DNA from: Spiroplasma monobiae MQ-1
GTDB lineage: Bacteria; Bacillota_I; Bacilli_A; Mycoplasmatales; Mycoplasmataceae
Direction: 5' to 3'
NCBI RefSeq assembly: GCF_002865545.1
Contig: NZ_CP025543.1
Location: 496,001 to 560,000 of the forward strand
Length of the DNA stretch: 64,000 nucleotides
The notes under the pieces were generated by a model that worked only from the letters and a program-made list of their open reading frames with translations, did not search any database and was not told where the DNA came from. Below, in pieces: positions 33,939 through 45,126 of this stretch (positions within the stretch are counted from its first letter, which is position 1; every line of letters starts with the position of its first letter). Position numbers and translations under genes: made by a program.

Positions 33939-34637
33939 TTATTTTCTTCACTCTATAAAATTTCATTCAAAGAATTTTGGCTGATAATAACTTTGTCTAA
34001 ATTCTAATATCTCACCAAAGATATCATAAACTTTTCCCTCATCTAAAATTAGACCGTCCACCATTTCATCATTTAAATTAAAATAATTTAAATAGTTTTC
34101 ATAATCTGTTATAAATGATATTTTTTTTGCAGAGTGACTAACAATTAATTTTGTTTTATTCTCAATAAAATGCATTAAACCATTTTCATTCAATACATCC
34201 AGAGATAAATTTTTAAATTTATCTCTTTTAATTAAGCTTTCTTGAAATAAGATCAATTCTCCTTCAAATGTTTTTCTAATACATTTAATTCTTAATAGAT
34301 CATCATTAACTTGAAAGCCAGTTGTTCTTGATAAATTGATATCACATTTTAATTCTTCTAAATTTGTGTAAACACTATTAGAACCTGGGAATAATTCTCT
34401 AAAACTAAATAATAAGTTATTAGAAATTTTATCTTGGACAACAAAACCTTTACCATTAACTGATTTTACAATTTGAAGTTCAATCAGTTTATTAAAAGCA
34501 ATTCTTATGGGTTGCTCAGAATATCCGAATTTAGTTTTTAACATATTTTGACTTGGCAAAACTTCACCGGGAAGTACTTTATTTTCTCTTATCAAGTACA
34601 TCAAATAGTCAAAAACTATCTCTCATTTTTTGTCCAT
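33939..34637 (-). CDS. GntR-family (HutC/TreR-like) transcriptional regulator (232 aa)
   Basis: Predicted repressor of the flanking sugar genes. The N-terminal winged HTH (about residues 1-75) has Leu-Pro-Gly-Glu-Val-Leu-Pro-Ser-Gln-Asn-Met-Leu and Lys-Ser-Val-Asn-Gly-Lys-Gly-Phe-Val-Val, typical of GntR. The C-terminal half fits a UTRA effector domain. The start is the ATG at 34637; a TGA (Trp) five codons later hides it under the standard code. The gene lies between two PTS permeases. The trehalose-repressor type is the nearest guess, but no trehalose-6-phosphate hydrolase is in the window, so the effector is open. Confidence 0.8.
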
Positions 34638-34676
34638 TGCTAAATTCCCCTCAAAAGAATTATACAATTAATAAAA

Positions 34677-36350
34677 CTATTTTAAATAGTTTTCAAGAGA
34701 ATTTTTACCCCACTTTGTCTTCATCAAGATTGTAGACATACCAATTGTTGCTCCAGTTGCAATAAGCATTGCTATTGAAATATGAGCCCCCATAGGTATT
34801 GATTGTAATATTGCATTAATATTTTCATTTGCAAAATATTCTTTTGTAGCTGTTGTTGTCCAATCGAATTGAACCAATCCAATTCAACTTGCACTACCAA
34901 GCGAGTTTGCAACAGTATGTGTCATTCCCAGTCATCAACCCGCTATTCCACTACCAATTGCAGCTGATACAAATAATGGTTTTATTTGTAAATTTATACC
35001 AAACATTGCAGGTTCTGTAATACCTGTAAATGATCCAATCGTTCCCGATGTAGCTTTTGTAATTTGTTCTTTGTCTTTCTTACAAAAGAACACAAGACTT
35101 AAAGCAGCAGCCCCTTGAGCTATGTTTGAAACACATGCCACTGGAGTTATAAATGAGAATGAATGACCATATTTTAATTGTGTATCTACCAATAATTGTG
35201 TCTCAATTGGTAAGAAACCTTGATGTAAACCTGTAATAACAAGGAAAGGATAGAAGAACGCAAACACCATTCCACCAAACCCTATAAAGTTTCAATTTGT
35301 ATATTTAAACATACCAGCAAGAGCAATTGATATTCCTCTTCCAATAATTTGTCCTAAGGGACCAATTATTCAAAATGCTAATCAAGATGAAATCAATACA
35401 GTAACCAAAGGTACCACAATAATTGCAATCACATTTGGAGTTATTTTTTTAAGTAATCTTTCAATATTGACAGATATAGCCAATACCATTAATACCGGTA
35501 TTATTTGAGCTTGATAACCAATAAGTTTTATCTTAAAGAAACCACCAGCAACATTACCAAATATTTGATAATATACCCCAACAGTTCTTGCCATCATAGA
35601 TAAATAGTCTTCTTCAGAAACAGTTAATCCATTCTCACTTAATCAATTATCGAAAGCAGCTTTTCTAGTTTCTTCAATAATGTTTGAACCTGTATTTAAG
35701 TCAAAACCTAATAATACGGGAGTGCTTGTAGAATAACTATTTAATAACCCAGGAGAGATTAAAACCAACCCCATAGCCATACCAAGATAAGGATTTCCAC
35801 CCCATCTTTTAGCTGCTGTATAACCAACAAACGCAGGAATAGATCCTAAAATAGCACCACCAATAATATCTAGCAATTTTGTAAAACCAGAAGTTGGTGC
35901 AAATGTTCCGATCAATGATTTTAGTGCCAAAGACATTCCACCAGCTATAAAAACTGGTATTAATGGTACAAATATTGAAGCAAAAGAGTTCATTCCTCTT
36001 TTTGAAATCATAAATAGATTTGACTTAATAGAGACATCTTTTCTTCATAAAGGCTCTTTATTTTCTAATTTAATATCACCTTCACTTTGATTATCTTTTA
36101 TAATCAAATTTATTTGTTTGTACAACTTGTCAACAACACCAGTTCCAATAATTATTTGATGTTGTGTTTCTTGCTTTTTATAACCTTTAAATAAAGGATG
36201 TTTTTTTGCTTTTTCTAAATCAAACTTATCATCATCAATTAATATAAATCTCAATCTAGTAGCACAATGTTGTATTTCCTTAATGTTATCTTTTCCGCCA
36301 AGAAGTTCGATCATCAATACAGCATTGTCGTAAAATATATTCTTAGACAT
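34677..36350 (-). CDS. PTS EIIBC permease, sucrose/trehalose group (557 aa)
   Basis: Imports a glucosyl disaccharide. EIIB has Cys29 in Ile-Gln-His-Cys-Ala-Thr-Arg-Leu-Arg-Phe, and EIIC contains Arg-Trp-Gly-Gly-Asn-Pro-Tyr-Leu-Gly-Met, as in trehalose and sucrose permeases. The protein ends about 15 residues after its last membrane segment, so unlike the other five permeases here it lacks the charged tail. I chose the ATG at 36350 because AGGAGGAAAT lies directly upstream; the longer GTG-started frame has no site. TGA codons read as Trp. It is the first gene of the sucrose and GntR unit, with an operator-like palindrome at its promoter. Trehalose or sucrose cannot be decided from sequence. 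Confidence 0.85.
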
Positions 36351-36402
36351 ATTTCCTCCTAATAATATTGATACATAGTAATTATTTATCTTTATTAACA
36401 CA

Positions 36403-36423
36403 ATATGTATACCTATGATTATA
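36403..36423 (-). promoter_or_regulatory. Promoter and possible operator of the sucrose/GntR unit
   Basis: TATAAT on the minus strand (36418-36423) is followed directly by ATAGGTATACATAT (36403-36416), an imperfect palindrome centred on GTATAC. A repressor bound here would overlap the transcription start. The neighbouring GntR protein is the natural candidate. Confidence 0.45.
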
Positions 36424-36440
36424 AGTTTTTAATAAACATA

Positions 36441-36465
36441 AAAAAAACCCTCTCAATGAGGGTTT
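36441..36465 (-). terminator. Strong minus-strand terminator with no gene upstream of it
   Basis: AAACCCTC pairs with GAGGGTTT around TCAAT and is followed on minus by a T7 run. The only thing it can terminate is a transcript from the gene-free stretch 36466-37000. Confidence 0.75.
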
Positions 36466-36830
36466 ATTATAAATAAAATTGGGTGTTCTAAACCAAATAC
36501 TCAACTTTTGGTTTAGAAGAATAGCAAAGAAAATAGTTTTTTGAGTAATTAAGATAACCAATATCATCTAAATTTGATTAAGACAATTTTTTAAAATTTA
36601 ATTTCCCGAAACACATTAATTAGTAGTAATTACAGTATACAGCCAAACTTAAATTCACCATTGGTCACAAAATAATCACTTCTGGTGAAAGAAACCGATG
36701 TTTCTTTCAATCTAATCTTTTCAAAAAAACTCATTAAAATCTATGCTTTTTGAAAAGTTAAAAGGTGTTTATAAAAAAAAAAAAAAAAACTCAGAATCAT
36801 TGCATATAAAGGGTTTTTTTAAAGAAATGT
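36445..36830 (-). ncRNA. Candidate structured non-coding RNA A
   Basis: A stretch without any credible reading frame but with a series of perfect or near-perfect stems. A 12-bp stem lies at 36486-36518 (TTCTAAACCAAA / TTTGGTTTAGAA), a 9-bp stem at 36687-36708 (GAAAGAAAC / GTTTCTTTC) and an 11-bp stem at 36717-36757 (CTTTTCAAAAA / TTTTTGAAAAG). It closes with the terminator at 36441-36465. Possible minus-strand -10 boxes are at 36924-36929 and 36965-36970. I looked for RNase P, tmRNA and SRP signatures and found none. The strand is inferred from the terminator. The upstream part of the gap also holds a 27-nt palindrome (36831-36857) and two homopolymers (36773-36789, 36880-36896). Confidence 0.35.
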
Positions 36831-37013
36831 AAAATATTTTAGTCACTAAAATATTTTTAAGTTTCAAATCACTCTTTGCTTTTTTTTTTTTTTTTTATTA
36901 TTAAGAGGTATTAGTTATCTTCCTATTATAACTAATACACCATTTTAGAGAATATTTGTTTAAGATTATATTTTTTTACAAAAAAGTTATATTTTTTATT
37001 GCCTTATACCTAC

Positions 37014-37019
37014 TATAAT
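37014..37019 (+). promoter_or_regulatory. -10 box of the SDR gene
   Basis: TATAAT, preceded by TAC, lies 33 nt upstream of the ATG at 37053. A ribosome-binding site AGAGGTG follows. No clear -35 box is visible. Confidence 0.6.
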
Positions 37020-37052
37020 GTTTTACTATATTTACATAGAGGTGAAATAAAA

Positions 37053-37889
37053 ATGAAAAATAAAATTTGATTTATAACCGGAGCCAGTCAAGGTTTTGGT
37101 TTAATCTTTGTAAAAAAATTACTAGATCAAGGACACTGTGTAGTTGCTACAAGTAGAAGTCCTGAAAAAATTATAGAACAAGTTGGTAACAATGATTCTC
37201 TTTTAGCTTTAAAAGTTGATTTATCTAACCAAAAAGAATTGGATGACGCAATGAAACAATGTGTTGATAAGTTTGGATCAATTGATATATTACTTAACAA
37301 CGCTGGTTACGGACAATTGTGAACATTTGAAGAAACAAGTGATGAAGAAATAAGAAAATGTTTTGAAGTTAACTTTTATGGTACTCTAAACGCAACACGT
37401 GCTGCATTACCATATATGAGAAAACAAAAATATGGCCACATCTTTACAACAGCATCTGTTTGAGGTTATGTTGGGGATCCTTATATTTCTACTTATGCTG
37501 CAGTTAAATTTGCAACAGATGGTTGAACAGAAGCTCTTAGTCATGAACTTCAAGGATTGAATATAGGAGTAAGTTGTATAAAACCTGGAGGTTTTAGAAC
37601 TAATTTCTTAGAAACAACTTCAATGGTAACTGGAGAAGATAAAATTGCTGATTATAAAGAAGCAAGAGATAAGTACTTTGATAACTTAACTAACTTCAAT
37701 AAACATCAAGATGGAGATCCAGAAAAATACTGTGACTTTATTATTAATTTAACTAAAAAAGATAAAGTCCCTCCATTACACATCTTCACAGGTAGAGATG
37801 CTTATAAAATGGCAGAAGATAAAATTGCTAAAATTAAAAAAGACATGGAAGAAATTCAACAAGAAGCTACAAACTTACACGTAGAATAA
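37053..37889 (+). CDS. Short-chain dehydrogenase/reductase (278 aa)
   Basis: An NAD(P)-dependent oxidoreductase of the classical SDR family. The cofactor motif Thr-Gly-Ala-Ser-Gln-Gly-Phe-Gly lies at about residues 9-16, Asn-Asn-Ala-Gly at about 85-88, the catalytic Ser in Thr-Ala-Ser-Val, and the Tyr-x-x-x-Lys pair in Thr-Tyr-Ala-Ala-Val-Lys. Frequent TGA codons in the first half read as Trp. It is a solitary plus-strand gene with its own promoter and a bidirectional terminator shared with the convergent Ig-like gene. The substrate cannot be predicted. Confidence 0.88.
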
Positions 37890-37896
37890 AATGATT

Positions 37897-37922
37897 AAAA
37901 AAACCACTTTAAGTGGTTTTTA
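37897..37922. terminator. Bidirectional terminator
   Basis: AAAACCACTT pairs with AAGTGGTTTT almost without a loop, between the convergent stops at 37889 and 37925, with A run on the left and T run on the right. Confidence 0.75.
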
Positions 37923-37924
37923 TT

Positions 37925-40651
37925 TTAGTTAAATAGAGATTCAATATCAGGATATTCACTTATACCATTTACATAAAATCCAGTAAATTGATATACAGTT
38001 TTGCTTTTAACACTGTTTTGGTTATCTTTTGCTTTTATTGTTAATGTGTATGTACCATTTTTAAAGTTAGTAGCTGAACCAGGTTCAATTTCTATATTAA
38101 CAATATCAATTGGATTTAAATCAAAGTTTAAAGAAATAAATTGTTCTAATATGACTTTAGAAACTTTATTAGAATCAAGCAAGTCTTTTTTATCGGTGAT
38201 ACTACTAATAATTGATCCAACACTTTTAATTTGATTTTCCTTATCAGATAAATCAAGTGGTGAGGTTCTTAAAAATGCATCCTTTAAACTTCCCTTTATT
38301 AATTTAGAATCACTTTTTGCAGTTATATCAAATCTTCTATTAATCTTTTGACCTTGAATTTTGTGGAAATTACTAATTTGTATATCATTCATATATACAA
38401 GATACTCTTCTTCTTTTATATTATTTTTTTCAAAAAGTCCTTTTATTAAAACTTTTAAATCTTCTTTGTTAAGTTCAGAGTCTGAACCTTTATCAGCAAA
38501 ACCTTCTATAAAACCAAGATTTTTGTCAAAATTAGATATATCAATTATATCTTTTACAAAAACATCAAATTTAATATCTTTTGCATTTTTGTAAGAGAGT
38601 AAAATTGATGTATTACCTTGTTTTAAAGCTATAATTTTCATTTTACTTGAATCTTGATCAAAAGTAACTTTTACAATTTCTTCATTTGTTGTTTTAAATT
38701 TTAATGTTTCATTTTCTATTTTGTTTTGCACATTGACCAAAAACTCATTTGTGTCTCCAACACCAAATAATGTTTTATCTTCCACTTTTTCGATTACTGG
38801 GTCTAGTATTGTAGTCTCATTCACTTTAACTTTTAATACTGCCTCATTTTTTTGGTTATCTGCTTTAAAAATTAATTCTGTTTCACCTTTTTTTAAAGCT
38901 GTTATTTTTATTTCCCCTTTTGATTCAACTATATTTATATCAATAAAATCTACAGCAGTTTCTTTTAAAATTAAATTTTTAGCCTTTTTATTATAATTTA
39001 TTGTTTTTTCTACAGTTTGACCATTAACGATATTAAACTCTAAAGTTGATTCACTAAGTTCTATATCAACTCTATTGTCAAAAACTTTTATAACAAGAGT
39101 TTCATTATTTTTTGAATTACTTGCAGAAAATTCCACATTGTAAGTTCCAATTTTTGTTGCTTTAATATGTATTGTTTTTTGTTCATCGTTGATAACAACT
39201 TTTAATGATGGGTCAACTTCAGAATGAATACTTAATCCCTTTATTGATTTGTTGTATTCAATTGTTTCACTTGAAACTACATCATTTGTTAGTTCTAAAT
39301 TAATTTCTTTTTTACTCAAATTTATTTCATAACCTTCATCAATAACCTCTATAGAAACTGTTTTTGTTTTTAAAGAATTATCTGCTTCAAAAACAATATT
39401 TGTACTTCCTTTTTTCAGAGCTGAAAATTTTATTGTTTTTTCTTCTTGATAAACTTCTACTTTAACTACATCATTATCATTAGAAATTACTCTTAGATTT
39501 CTAATGGCATGACTATATTCTATTATTGTAATTTCTTTTTGCCCTTCATCTATTTTTAACTCAAGACTATCTGGAATATCTATTTCGTATTTGGATTCAG
39601 TTATATTTACTTCCATAATCTCTTCTTTTTTTGCATAAAGAGAATCAAAAGTTATTATAGCTCGACCAACTTCTATAGGTTTTAAATAAATATTATTATT
39701 ATTTTGATCTATTGAAACATCAATCTTGTTTCCACTTATGTCCTTTACAATCAATTCTTTAATATTTTTATTATATTTAACAACCTTATTATTTGAATTT
39801 TGATAATCTAACAATAATTCAATTTTATTTTGTTCAAGATTAATTTCTTCTGGGTCAATAATGGTTATGCTTAATTTTTTTGATAGTTGAAATTCATTTG
39901 AATAGAAGTTGACATAATAATTACCTATTGGTGAAGAAGAACTAAGGTAAAATATTATGCTTTTATTTTCTAATTCAATTTTTATATCAATAGAGTTTGG
40001 GGTATTTTTATCCTTAACAATAAGATCAGAAACCTTATTATTAAATTTAACTCTTTTTTCAGTATCTTTATCATTTATCATAAAAATAGAGTTATTACTT
40101 ATTAGATTACTTTGTGTTACTTTTGTAAAATTTATTCACATAAATATAGAAAGAGCCAATATTACAAATAATGAAATTAATATAGCCAAAGATATTAATA
40201 TATTTTTTTTAACTTTTGGATTAGATATTTTTTTCTCTTTATTTGTTAGATTATCTAGTTTGTCTAAATTTTCTTTAAGATTATTATTTGGTTTTGATTC
40301 TTTTTTTATATTTTCAAAATCACTTTTTTTCTTATAATTTTTACTATCAAAATCTTCTTTTACTTTTGGGCTTGAAGGATTTGTATTATTATTAAAACTT
40401 GGTATTCATACTTTTGCATTATTTTTGATTATCATTTGGCAACAATAACAATGTTGACAAAAACCAAATAAAAAATGTTCATAAATAGGCACTTGCACAT
40501 TTGTATTTCAATAACAGCTACATTGATCGCAGCTTCTGTATAAGAACTGAATATAAGAAAATGCATCGCTTATTAAATAAAACCTACCCATAACATTATG
40601 GTTATTATCAACAACATAAAATGAATTATCGTTAATTAATATGTAGTACAT
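37925..40651 (-). CDS. Type II Ig-like repeat surface protein with Cys-rich cytosolic head (908 aa)
   Basis: Function unknown; the architecture is clear. Residues 1-80 hold seven Cys (41, 44, 46, 65, 68, 70, 71) in two clusters, a zinc-ribbon-like pattern rare in mollicutes. A charged linker rich in Asn, Lys and Ser (80-148) leads to one membrane segment (150-173). About 735 residues outside follow, with five to seven repeats of 80-90 residues, each with an Ile-Asn-Tyr-Asn-Lys-like element and a Thr-x-Ile-x-Phe-x-Ala-like strand, resembling bacterial Ig-like domains. The ATG at 40651 is inferred by extending upstream through TGA (Trp) codons of the shorter 718-residue frame. A GGGGAG site precedes it. 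A 16-nt T run lies next to the -10 box. Confidence 0.8.
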
Positions 40652-40679
40652 AATACACTCCCCAAAAAAACCTGAGAAA

Positions 40680-40704
40680 AATTATGTTAAAAAAAAAAAA
40701 AAAA
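40680..40704 (-). promoter_or_regulatory. Promoter of the Ig-like gene with adjacent 16-nt homopolymer
   Basis: CATAAT on the minus strand lies at about 40681-40686, and a T16 run (A16 on plus, 40689-40704) begins two bases upstream, filling the spacer between -10 and -35. This resembles the variable poly-A spacer of the Mycoplasma hyorhinis vlp promoters. A second run (T16 on plus) is at 40747-40762. Confidence 0.5.
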
Positions 40705-40787
40705 AGTATTTTTACCCCTAAAAACTTTTATTATAAAAATTATATGTTTTTTTTTTTTTTTTGTCAAATAGCGACTTTAGATTAAAT

Positions 40788-40811
40788 AAAAACCACTGTA
40801 AAGTGGTTTTT
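40788..40811 (-). terminator. Terminator of the ABC permease gene
   Basis: AAAAACCACT pairs with AGTGGTTTTT around GTAA, eight bases after the permease stop codon (40819). Confidence 0.75.
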
Positions 40812-40818
40812 ATTTTTC

Positions 40819-41751
40819 TTATTTTTTAGCACTTCATTTAAATGTAAATGTAGTAATTGTAAATATTGCAGCAAGTATTAATATTGCTCCAATTATTGGT
40901 TGTCATGTTGATGTAAAATCTTGACCGATAAAGTCACCAGGTGTAGGTTTACCAGTATCATCAAACTTAATTTCATAATGTTTATTAAACGGATTATCTC
41001 AACCCCCATTATTTCAACCCCTTGTTGCATACAAGAATAAGAACACTCCATACTTATGAGGAATAAAATAAGTAAATATTATCATGCCTTTGCTTGTTTC
41101 AAATATTTCTGGAGGTAACATAATTCCTGACAAGAATATACTAAAGAAGTAAACCATCATAATCATACCTTGACTTGATCCTGATGAACTAAATATTCCA
41201 CCAAACATTGTTGCAAGAGCAATTGAAGTTAACGTAATTAATACCATTGATAGCAAGAAATATCCTCAATGAATATTTCCCATTAATTTAATTAATGTGT
41301 TAGCTTTTTCAACACTCATTGCATTAAGAATTTCTGAAAAAATGATATTAAATAACATCATAATTATAAATGACACTATTCCCGCAATTAAATACACTAA
41401 TCACAATGCCGCTATAAATACACTTTTTCTAATTCCTGTAATATCAATTCTCTTTAAAAAAACTGAGTTTTTTCATTCAACTACCGCTGGGGCAAGCAAA
41501 GTCAAACAAGTCATACAAGGTAATAATGTATATGCAAAAAGAATTGCAAATTTTTCTGTACCTGGAGTTTGACCGTATTTTCCACCCATAATAAAGAAAA
41601 ACATAATATTAAAAAATATTGGAACAACTATCATAAAGATAATAGATTTGGGTTCTTTTATAAATGATTTAAATAATAATAAAGATAAGTTATTGAAAAT
41701 ACTAATTTGTTTTTTTGCATCAAAGTTAACTTGTTTTCCAACTTTATTCAT
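40819..41751 (-). CDS. ABC-2-type transporter permease (310 aa)
   Basis: Membrane half of an exporter driven by the ATPase encoded next to it. A hydrophilic N-terminus is followed by six predicted membrane segments with the ABC-2 pattern, including a Phe-Leu-Ser-Gly-Ile-Met-Leu-Pro-Pro element in the second half, typical of drug or lantibiotic exporters. TGA at 41473 and others read as Trp. The ATG overlaps the stop of the ATPase by one base (TAATG). Cargo is unknown; a drug, lipid or peptide would all fit. Confidence 0.85.
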
Positions 41752-42455
41752 TATTTATTTTCTCCTTTAAAAAATCTATTCATAAGTTCTCTTACAGAAT
41801 TATGATTTTTAATTGTATTTTCTACTGAATCATCATATCAAACTTTACTATCTTTGATAATGATAAGTCTGTCACACATTTCTTCCACTTCTTCTGGGTG
41901 ATGAGAAACCAACAATAGTGTTTGTTTAAATTCTTTTGTATTTACCTTAAAAAAATCTATAATTTTAAATTGTAATTCCATATCAAGTCCTGTTGTAAGT
42001 TCATCTAAGATTACTATTTTAGGATTGTTCATGATTGAAATCATAGCATTAAATCTTTGTCTTTGACCTCCGCTTAATTTTTTAAGTGGTCTGTTAATGA
42101 ATTCCTCTATTTCAAAAACTTGTTTCAGTTTTTCCTCTCACTCTTTTGTAAATTTTGGATAAACCGACTTATAAAAATCTAACATATTTTGTGCAGTTAT
42201 TCCATTTGGTCAACTGCCTTCTTGTAATTGGATACCTATTTCTTGTTTGATATTGTTTTGTAAGTTAATTTTAATTTCCCCTGAATCAGGTTTACTAAAT
42301 TGAGCTATCATTTCCACTAATGTTGTTTTACCACAACCATTAGCTCCCATCAAAGCTACACGTTGACCTTCTTTTATTTCTAAACTAAAGTCTTTAAAGA
42401 TAATTTTTTTGCCAAACGATTTTGAAATATTTTTTACGTCAATGATTGTTTGCAT
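41751..42455 (-). CDS. ABC transporter ATP-binding protein (234 aa)
   Basis: Energises the permease at 40819-41751. Walker A Gly-Ala-Asn-Gly-Cys-Gly-Lys-Thr-Thr (about 38-46), a signature Leu-Ser-Gly-Gly-Gln-Arg-Gln-Arg (about 127), Walker B Ile-Val-Ile-Leu-Asp-Glu and the switch His in Leu-Val-Ser-His-His. The Walker A has Asn-Gly-Cys where Ser/Pro-Gly-Ser/Ala is common. TGA at 42210 and near the end read as Trp. It is the first gene of a two-gene operon. Confidence 0.9.
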
Positions 42456-42555
42456 TTCTATTTTCTCCTTATTAAAGAAAATATATCATAAATAAATAAA
42501 CATACAAGATTTTTATTTCAAATATAATTTTTTTCTCTTGTTTTTATAAAAAATA

Positions 42556-42577
42556 AAAAACGCATTATAGCGTTTTT
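42556..42577 (-). terminator. Terminator of the fructose PTS gene
   Basis: AAAAACGC pairs with GCGTTTTT around ATTATA, seven bases after the stop at 42584. Confidence 0.75.
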
Positions 42578-42583
42578 GTATTT

Positions 42584-45052
42584 TTAAATTAAAACTTTAG
42601 ACTTATACTCATTTGTAAACTTTTCTCTAAGTTTAATTTGATGCTCTACAATTTTATTTTCAAATTCATCTTTAATGTTAATTTTTTGGTTTGAATATTC
42701 TTCTAAATAATTTTTTTTATCAAATTTTTCCAATGATGAAACCTTTTCTTTTTTATTATTAACTAAATCTGAAATCGCATTAGCTCTATCTTCTTTTGCG
42801 GTTTTAACAAATTTTTTAGTTTCTTCTCTTTTTTTATTTACAAATTCTTTTTCAGAATCTTTTAAACCTTTGTAAATTAATTTAGCTTTTTCGATTTTTT
42901 GAGTTGTTTCACTATTAATTAAATTTATTTTATCTTTTAAAGCATTTATTTTATAGATAACATCTTCTCTTTCTTTTTGAGTTTTAGACATTTTTACTAA
43001 TTCATTTAATCCTTTAATTTCATTTTTAATCTCTGAAATTTCATATTTCTTATCTTCAATAAATTTTTCAACAGTAAGAACATGAGTTTCTTTTAAAGAT
43101 CCCACAGTTCCTCTGCTTGAAATTAATAACATTCCATAAACCGATGTTGTAACAGCAACTCCAGAAGCAATAGCTATGAAGAATACTGCAGTTTGTCATC
43201 CATAAGGAACAGCACCCAATATAGCAACAATTGGTCCACCATGAGCTGCAAGATCAGTTATTTGAAATGCTCCTGCAATTGCTCCTGCAACCATTCCACC
43301 AAGAACATTTGAAATAATTGCTCTTTTAGGGTCTCTAATAGCAAATGGGATTGCACCTTCAGAAATACCAATAGTACCCATAATCATTGCGGAAATACCC
43401 ATTCCTCTTTCTTCTTTTGTAAAGAATCGTTTAAACACAATTGTGCTCAAACCCATTGATAAAGGAGCAACTGGTATTGCAGCCGCCATTGCACCCATAG
43501 GTTCTGCAATAGGATCTGCTAGAGTAACAAGTGATGCACAAGTAACAAATGCAATTTTGTTAATTGGACCCCCCATATCAAATGATGCCATAGCACCTAA
43601 CAATATTCCCAAGGCAATTCCCAATCCAATACCAAAGTTTGGACTTTGATATCCACTCTTAATTGCATTAGATAATTGTTCCATCACATAACCAATTGGT
43701 CCACCAATTACATAAATAAATAGAACAGATATTCCAATACCTGCTGTTAGAGGTATGAAGAATATTGGCATAACAGCTTTTAATGATTTGTTAACTTTTC
43801 AAGTATTAACTCACTGAACATAGTAACCAACCAATAAACCAGCAATAATAGCTCCAATAAATCCTGTTGGGGTTCTAACTTCACTCATACCTGGTAAAGG
43901 CATGAATTTAGAAGCATCATTACCAATAAAAGCACCAAGCATTGCAGGAGCAATTGCTGCTCTTCCAGCTATTGAATTAGCTATGAATCCAGCTAATATA
44001 GGTATCATTAATGTAAATGCAGCTCCTCCAATTGAATCCATTATTGCTAATGGATTTCAAGGATATCTGTTTTCAGGACCAGCAGTACCTGATTCGGGTC
44101 CTCAAATTGCTTTAGCAATTCCTATTGAAAATGCCAAACAAATTCCACCCATTATAATTACAGGGATCATATATGAAATACCAGCAAGTATATGTTGTAG
44201 AACCCCTTGTTTTTGTTTAGCAATTCCACCTTCATTGCTAAATTCAACCCCTAATTGAATGCTTCCTTTTAAAAAAGCATCGTCAAGAACCTTTAATGGT
44301 TCTTTTATAGCTCTGGCAACATGTGTTGAGTACACCAATTTCCCATTAAATCTTTCAAGATTAACTTTTGTATCCGCTGCAATAATGACTACATCAGCAG
44401 CTTCAATTTCTTTTGAAGTTAATGGGGTACCAACCCCTTTACTTCCTTGTGTTTCAACACGAATATTGTGTCCCGCTTTTGATAATTCTGATAATAGTTT
44501 ATCTTCTGCCATATAAGTATGAGCAACACCAACAACACACGCAGTAATTGCAACAACATTTTTACCATCAAGGGTATTTGCTTCTTTAAAGACTTTATCT
44601 ACTTTAATATCCATAAATTTAGAGAATTCTTTCGAGTTTTTAGCAGTTTTTAATTTTTTTCTTAAATCTTCAGACATAAGTTTTTTAGCAGTTTCACTTA
44701 ATATATTTAAATGTTCACTTGAAGCATTTTCGGGTATTATTAATGCAATAATAACTTTTGTAGGTTTACCATCAAGTGATTCTCATTCTACATCGCCTAA
44801 TGTTCTAACACAAATTATTGAAGCGCTTTTTATACCCTTTACCTTTGCATGGGGTATTGCAAAACCATCTTCAAACCCAGTTGTTCCTTCTTCTTCTCTT
44901 TTATAAAATGCCTTTAAAAGAGATTCTGATTCTGAAAAAATACCAAGTTCTTGTGCTTTATTTGTAATATATTTTAGAACTTCATCTTTTGAATTTAGTT
45001 CAATGTCTAAGAATATATTTTTGTCTATATAAATATTTTCCAAAATTTCCAT
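42584..45052 (-). CDS. fruA: PTS fructose-type permease EIIABC with long helical tail (822 aa)
   Basis: Imports fructose or mannose as phosphosugar. EIIA of the fructose group is N-terminal (active His68 in Ala-Ile-Pro-His-Ala-Lys), EIIB next (Cys172 in Thr-Ala-Cys-Val-Val-Gly-Val-Ala-His-Thr-Tyr-Met-Ala), and EIIC (about 290-650) contains Glu-Gly-Ala-Ile-Pro-Phe-Ala. The last 165 residues are an uninterrupted Lys- and Glu-rich segment with almost no Pro or Gly, a predicted coiled coil. TGA codons in EIIC read as Trp. ManA and a Cof-type phosphatase follow upstream, so mannose may be a substrate; no 1-phosphofructokinase is adjacent. Confidence 0.9.
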
Positions 45053-45081
45053 TTTCCTTTCTTTTTTCTAGATAATTTTCT

Positions 45082-45121
45082 AAAAAAAAAAAAAAAAAAA
45101 CAACCCTTTTAGCTGTTTTTT
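45082..45121 (-). terminator. Terminator of manA feeding into a 19-nt homopolymer
   Basis: On the minus strand AACAGC can pair with GGTTGTT (with one G-U pair) around TAAAAG, followed by T19 (A19 on plus, 45082-45100). The same run is about 30 nt upstream of the fructose PTS start, so it may serve both as terminator tail and as promoter element. Confidence 0.5.
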
Positions 45122-45126
45122 TTAAA

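Noticed and set aside
36382-36567. A 61-codon minus-strand frame across the terminator at 36441-36465
   Set aside because: It runs through a perfect terminator and a 12-bp stem, has no ribosome-binding site, and resembles no protein.
36445-36830. RNase P RNA, tmRNA or SRP RNA identity for candidate RNA A
   Set aside because: The conserved P4 strings of RNase P, the tRNA-like ends of tmRNA and the SRP loop motif were not found on either strand.
37960-39000. Several plus-strand frames of 70-90 codons opposite the Ig-like gene
   Set aside because: They are low-complexity antisense shadows of an intact minus-strand gene, with no ribosome-binding site and no recognisable domain.
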